A program made the translations under genes and the position numbers. 30,769 nt of DNA from an uncultured Mycoplasmatota bacterium (lineage in GTDB: Bacteria > Bacillota_I > Bacilli_A > RF39 > UBA660), in NCBI GenBank assembly GCA_946528555.1, contig CAMMYS010000001.1, positions 1 to 30,769 on the forward strand, given 5' to 3'. A model generated the notes under the pieces. The model did not search any database, was not told the DNA's origin, and worked only from the letters and a program-made list of their open reading frames with translations. This document shows, one piece after another, positions 27,813-30,769 of the stretch (positions are counted from its first letter, which is position 1; each line of letters begins with the position of its first letter).

Positions 27813-28322
27813 TTAACCACACCACACACTACCATCAGTAAGAATACTACACGTTCTTGAATCAAAGCCATATTCACAGCTAACAATTCCAGTATCATAT
27901 AGCTTACAATTATAGTCATCAGATCTATCGCTAGAACAAACTGCCTCTATATCATCAGAAAATACTCCATTAGCTTTTTCGCAGTTTTCTTTAAACTCTT
28001 TCCTACTAAAATCATAGGAACTAGAGCCTCCTTTATATTCTACACAAAATATTTTTTCATCTAACGAAAAATCTATTTTAGTATTGCAAATATAATATCT
28101 TCCACTTTCTTTCTTTAGAAATACACTTTCATCTACTTCATTATTCCAATCCAATTCAGATAGTTTTATAGTTCCATCTGCATTACCAGAAAAATATTTT
28201 GCATCTGATTTAGTAAAATTATTATTTTTATTTGCAAAAATTATAATAATTATGATACAAATAATTATAATAGGTATTATTATTAATAAAGTTTTTTTAT
28301 CCTTTTTATTCTTTTTCTTCAT
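27813..28322 (-). CDS. Membrane-anchored cysteine-rich protein, paralogue of its neighbour
   Basis: 169 aa. A Lys-rich start (MKKKNKKDKK) and one long hydrophobic span (TLLIIIPIIIICIIIIIIFA) act as an uncleaved anchor, not a lipobox as in the neighbour. The outer domain shows the same plan: VFLKKESGRYYICNTKI, IFCVEY, NCEKANGVFSDDIEAVC, CKLYDTGIVSC and a C-terminal VWCG, with eight matching cysteines. The start is ATG 28322 with GGAGGAAG upstream; an in-frame upstream codon at 28385 has no RBS. First gene of the pair. A palindrome (28340-28354) just upstream may be an operator. Function unknown; possibly secreted-target binding or immunity (inference). Confidence 0.78.
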   Translation of the reverse strand: MKKKNKKDKKTLLIIIPIIIICIIIIIIFANKNNNFTKSDAKYFSGNADGTIKLSELDWNNEVDESVFLKKESGRYYICNTKIDFSLDEKIFCVEYKGGSSSYDFSRKEFKENCEKANGVFSDDIEAVCSSDRSDDYNCKLYDTGIVSCEYGFDSRTCSILTDGSVWCG

Positions 28323-28339
28323 ACTTCCTCCATTTATAA

Positions 28340-28354
28340 TACAATTAAATTGTA
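28340..28354. promoter_or_regulatory. Palindrome upstream of the cysteine-rich pair
   Basis: TACAATTAAATTGTA is a perfect 7-bp inverted repeat around one base, close to the RBS of the gene at 28322. It could be an operator or an mRNA hairpin at the leader. No convincing -35/-10 pair was found in 28356-28425. Confidence 0.35.
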
Positions 28355-28426
28355 CAATAATAATAATTACATTACTAGTAATCACTATATTATTTTACAT
28401 AAAATCAATAGATTATACTAACAAAT

Positions 28427-28456
28427 AAAAAAGGATTAATTATTTAATCCTTTTTA
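28427..28456 (-). terminator. Terminator of the transglutaminase-like gene
   Basis: AAAAAGGATTAA (28455-28444) pairs with TTAATCCTTTTT (28439-28428), loop ATAA, then T. It overlaps the stop at 28454. Confidence 0.88.
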
Positions 28457-30604
28457 AATTCTTCTTTTTTGTTCTTCAGTTTTATATGCCATATCATATG
28501 CATAACTAGATGTATATAATGGATCTGGCATTTTTATTGGTTTTGATACCCCTACTGACTCTAAAAATATTTTATTAATAAATTCTGTTTGAAATGGAGT
28601 TCTAAACAAATTAATTGCTATCATATCATTATATTTGTATTTACTAATTCTATCAGCTTGTCTTAATAATGCACTAGTGTCAATTACACCTTTTGCTTTA
28701 CAATCTTTTTGCATTATATTACAAAACTCATTATAAAATACTTCAGCTGATTCATTAAATGCATATTCATATCCAGCTCTTATTTCATTTGGTAACCATT
28801 TAATTCCTGCTGCTACTAACCATATATTAGCAAGCATAGCTTTTTTAGTTATATCTTTATCTAAAACAATTTGTTTAGTTTGAATATCTCTTATTTTTAT
28901 TTTTGATGTATCTGTATCTAATGGATTTTCTGAATCAATAAACATTTCGTATTTAGCAGCTAACTTACCTAGTTCATCAAATGTTGGTAAAGTAAATAAT
29001 GGTTTATTTAATTCTGGTTTTTCTTTATTTTCTAAATCTTCTAAATCAACCTTTTTACTTGTTGCGAAGAATTCTACTAAATCAGGATCATATGTTCTAA
29101 TTCCATTAGCGTCATAATATCCAATATACCCTCCAGCTTCTTTAACTTTTCTATCAAGTCTTGATCTACTCAAGAAATTATCTACCATATCTTGTCTTTT
29201 ATCTTTAAAGAAATCTCTTTCTGTATATACTATATTTCTTTTTAATACACTTTCTCCATTTTCATAAACCATTTCAAATATATCATAGCAATATACTTCT
29301 ATATTATTTACATTTGTTTTTTTATTATTTCTTCTTTGAGCTATAAATATTGTTCCATCACTTCTTTTAAATCTCTTAGTTTGCATTGTAAATAGATTTC
29401 TTCTTTCATCTGGTTTTTTTATTTCTTTCCATGAAGCAACTGGTACATATTTTTCACCAGGTTTTGCTTTATTAGTACTTCCTATGTAGAAAGTTCCTTT
29501 TTTTAATGAATCTGAAATATTATCTTGCGCAAATAATATATTAGAGACACAATCTTCAAAACCTTGTGGTACAGCTTTATTAAATTTTTTATAATCCATA
29601 AAAAGTGTTAAATTTACTTCACTATATAATATTAATGGTAATTCTTTTTTACCATCTTTTGTAACATTAGAATAATAATATCTATAATATGTTACTCCAT
29701 TTATTACTCCACTTCCTACTTGTGCGATTACAAATGAAGAGCCATCATTTCTTTTGCCATGATATGTTGTTGAATTAAAGTTTTGTGCTCTTGAACCACC
29801 CATTAAATCAAATAATTGTTTAATATATTTTGGGTCTATTGAATTTAGTGTATGAATATAATCTTGTGTCTTTTCAATTTTACCTGGAAAATGGTTTTTA
29901 CAAAAAGCTTCTACGCTTTGTCCTAAATAATCAAAAGTTTGTGATTTACCTGATCTAAATTTTTGATTATCCCATGTTAAATCAATTGGATATTTTTTAC
30001 CATTAATAGTAATAATATTCCAAGCATGAGCTCCTGTTTTTCCATCATTGTGTGTATATCCTTCAACAAACTCACATTCTATGCCCCATCTATCCATAAA
30101 TTCTTTTAGAATCATTGCATAACCAGCACATACAGTTTGTTTAGTTATTAATCCTCTTAAACTTCTTACTTCACTTGATAGTTTTTGTTCAAATTTTGGA
30201 TCATACATTATACCTGATTTTAATCTATCATAAATATAAATTAATTTTTGAATATCAGACCAATTACTATTAATACCTGATTCTATTTTTTCTATTTCTT
30301 CTAGTATTTTAATTGTTTCATTTCTAGTATAAATAACAGCCTCTGTATAAAAAGCTCCTGTTTCACCATTGGTAAATTTCCATTTACCTTTTTTATTAAC
30401 TCTATCTTCATCATATCCACCAGCAATCCTAATAGCAACATTAGGGTTTAATTTTCTAATCATATCTGATGTAATACCTTTAGTATTTTGAACTTCAATT
30501 AAGAATCTATCATTAGGATGTGTTTGACACATTAAATTAATATAATTTTCATCAAATGGATCATCTTTATAGAATGTAATTTTGAAAGTATAATCATATT
30601 TCAT
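28454..30604 (-). CDS. Large transglutaminase-like cysteine-enzyme protein
   Basis: 716 aa, no signal peptide or membrane span. Residues about 115-215 form a transglutaminase/protease-like core: KQTVCAGYAMILKEFM (C159), GAHAWNII (H193) and KKYPIDLTWDN (D208), a complete Cys-His-Asp triad. The core is preceded by ~110 residues and followed by ~500 residues without recognised domains but with repeated YYxxN/RxDG-type strands. Such proteins are common in gut Firmicutes, often exported; here the product seems cytosolic or leaderless. It starts at ATG 30604 with the unusual RBS AGGGGG eight bases upstream. It follows three bases after the stop of the partial gene to its right, so they share an operon. 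Substrate unknown. Confidence 0.75.
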   Translation of the reverse strand: MKYDYTFKITFYKDDPFDENYINLMCQTHPNDRFLIEVQNTKGITSDMIRKLNPNVAIRIAGGYDEDRVNKKGKWKFTNGETGAFYTEAVIYTRNETIKILEEIEKIESGINSNWSDIQKLIYIYDRLKSGIMYDPKFEQKLSSEVRSLRGLITKQTVCAGYAMILKEFMDRWGIECEFVEGYTHNDGKTGAHAWNIITINGKKYPIDLTWDNQKFRSGKSQTFDYLGQSVEAFCKNHFPGKIEKTQDYIHTLNSIDPKYIKQLFDLMGGSRAQNFNSTTYHGKRNDGSSFVIAQVGSGVINGVTYYRYYYSNVTKDGKKELPLILYSEVNLTLFMDYKKFNKAVPQGFEDCVSNILFAQDNISDSLKKGTFYIGSTNKAKPGEKYVPVASWKEIKKPDERRNLFTMQTKRFKRSDGTIFIAQRRNNKKTNVNNIEVYCYDIFEMVYENGESVLKRNIVYTERDFFKDKRQDMVDNFLSRSRLDRKVKEAGGYIGYYDANGIRTYDPDLVEFFATSKKVDLEDLENKEKPELNKPLFTLPTFDELGKLAAKYEMFIDSENPLDTDTSKIKIRDIQTKQIVLDKDITKKAMLANIWLVAAGIKWLPNEIRAGYEYAFNESAEVFYNEFCNIMQKDCKAKGVIDTSALLRQADRISKYKYNDMIAINLFRTPFQTEFINKIFLESVGVSKPIKMPDPLYTSSYAYDMAYKTEEQKRRI

Positions 30605-30606
30605 AA

Positions 30607-30769
30607 TTAATACCCCCTAAATTCATCCATATTTTCATTTAATACCAATATACCTTTTTTGTTTAAATTATCAAATAATTCTTTATTATTTTTATATTGT
30701 TTTGAATCTATACTTATTCTTTTTAAATTATTAAGATTATTTAAGAAATCAAAACTATTTATACTAGTA
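30607..30769 (-). CDS. Partial gene at the window edge, leucine-rich
   Basis: The last 53 codons of a minus-strand gene, ending at TAA 30609-30607; the rest lies beyond the window. The visible end (NSFDFLNNLNNLKRISID...NKKGILVLNENMDEF) has Leu/Asn spacing like a leucine-rich repeat, but a single repeat does not prove it. Its stop is two bases from the ATG of the transglutaminase-like gene, whose RBS lies inside it, so they are probably coupled. Confidence 0.65.
   Translation of the reverse strand, partial: TSINSFDFLNNLNNLKRISIDSKQYKNNKELFDNLNKKGILVLNENMDEFRGY

Overview
The window is strongly AT-rich and has typical Firmicutes features: AGGAGG-type ribosome binding sites, sigma-A promoters (often with an extended -10), and a U-tailed hairpin after nearly every transcription unit. 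UGA is used as a stop (for example at 10228) and UGG codes Trp, so the genetic code is standard. A SipW-type signal peptidase, TasA/camelysin-like exported proteins, sortase-type C-termini and an M23/LysM/G5 wall hydrolase indicate a walled, single-membrane bacterium of the Bacilli/Erysipelotrichia-like gut Firmicutes. I cannot name the species. The rplI-dnaB-M23-rlmH cluster often lies near oriC in Firmicutes, so this window may too (inference).

Layout. 1-620: a mosaic scrap with a tiny minus-strand ORF under a promoter overlapped by three phased TGTCGAR boxes, a decayed C-terminus of a sortase-anchored protein, and a terminator. 622-2387: an MscS-type channel convergent with a short GH13 glycosidase. 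2449-7070: a cell-surface locus on the minus strand. It contains a SipW-type-leader protein with a Hint (intein/hedgehog-like) domain and InlB-like repeats, then an operon of an NPKTG-anchored SipW-type protein, a TasA-like protein, SipW itself and a free-standing EF-Tu domain II protein. 7200-8609: a two-gene NERD nuclease-like plus NADAR operon. 8672-9982: a metallophosphoesterase with an N-terminal HTH. 10061-12618: an APH-fold kinase coupled to a tiny acidic protein, a compact structured small RNA, a 5'-nucleotidase-like HAD protein and a degenerate kinase-like protein. 12688-15478: pduL, a LemA-like protein, a zinc-dependent phospholipase C-like protein and ung. 15516-19198: the housekeeping operon rplI-dnaB-M23-rlmH. 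19316-20755: a tail-anchored protein of unknown function. 20774-24297: a tight operon of a bitopic membrane protein, a diguanylate-cyclase-like sensor and a YihY/BrkB protein.

24447-27290 is the most obviously accessory part. An intact tRNA-Gly(UCC) is followed by two modules (Xre regulator plus BRO/antirepressor-like gene; Fic protein). Each module ends in a remnant resembling the 3' end of a tRNA gene (CTCCATATGA) followed by a terminator. This fits repeated insertion at, or decay of, a tRNA-Gly locus. 27324-28322 encodes two tandem paralogous exported proteins that share eight cysteines in the same order. 28454 to the right edge holds a large cytoplasmic transglutaminase-like protein and the end of an upstream gene.

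The best leads are: the ~90-nt small RNA at 11167-11258, whose C-rich loop can pair with unusual GGGGG ribosome binding sites of three genes in the window; the NERD-NADAR operon; the SipW-leader/Hint surface protein; the orphan EF-Tu domain II in the sipW operon; and the tRNA-flanked modules. No CRISPR array, rRNA or complete insertion sequence was seen.
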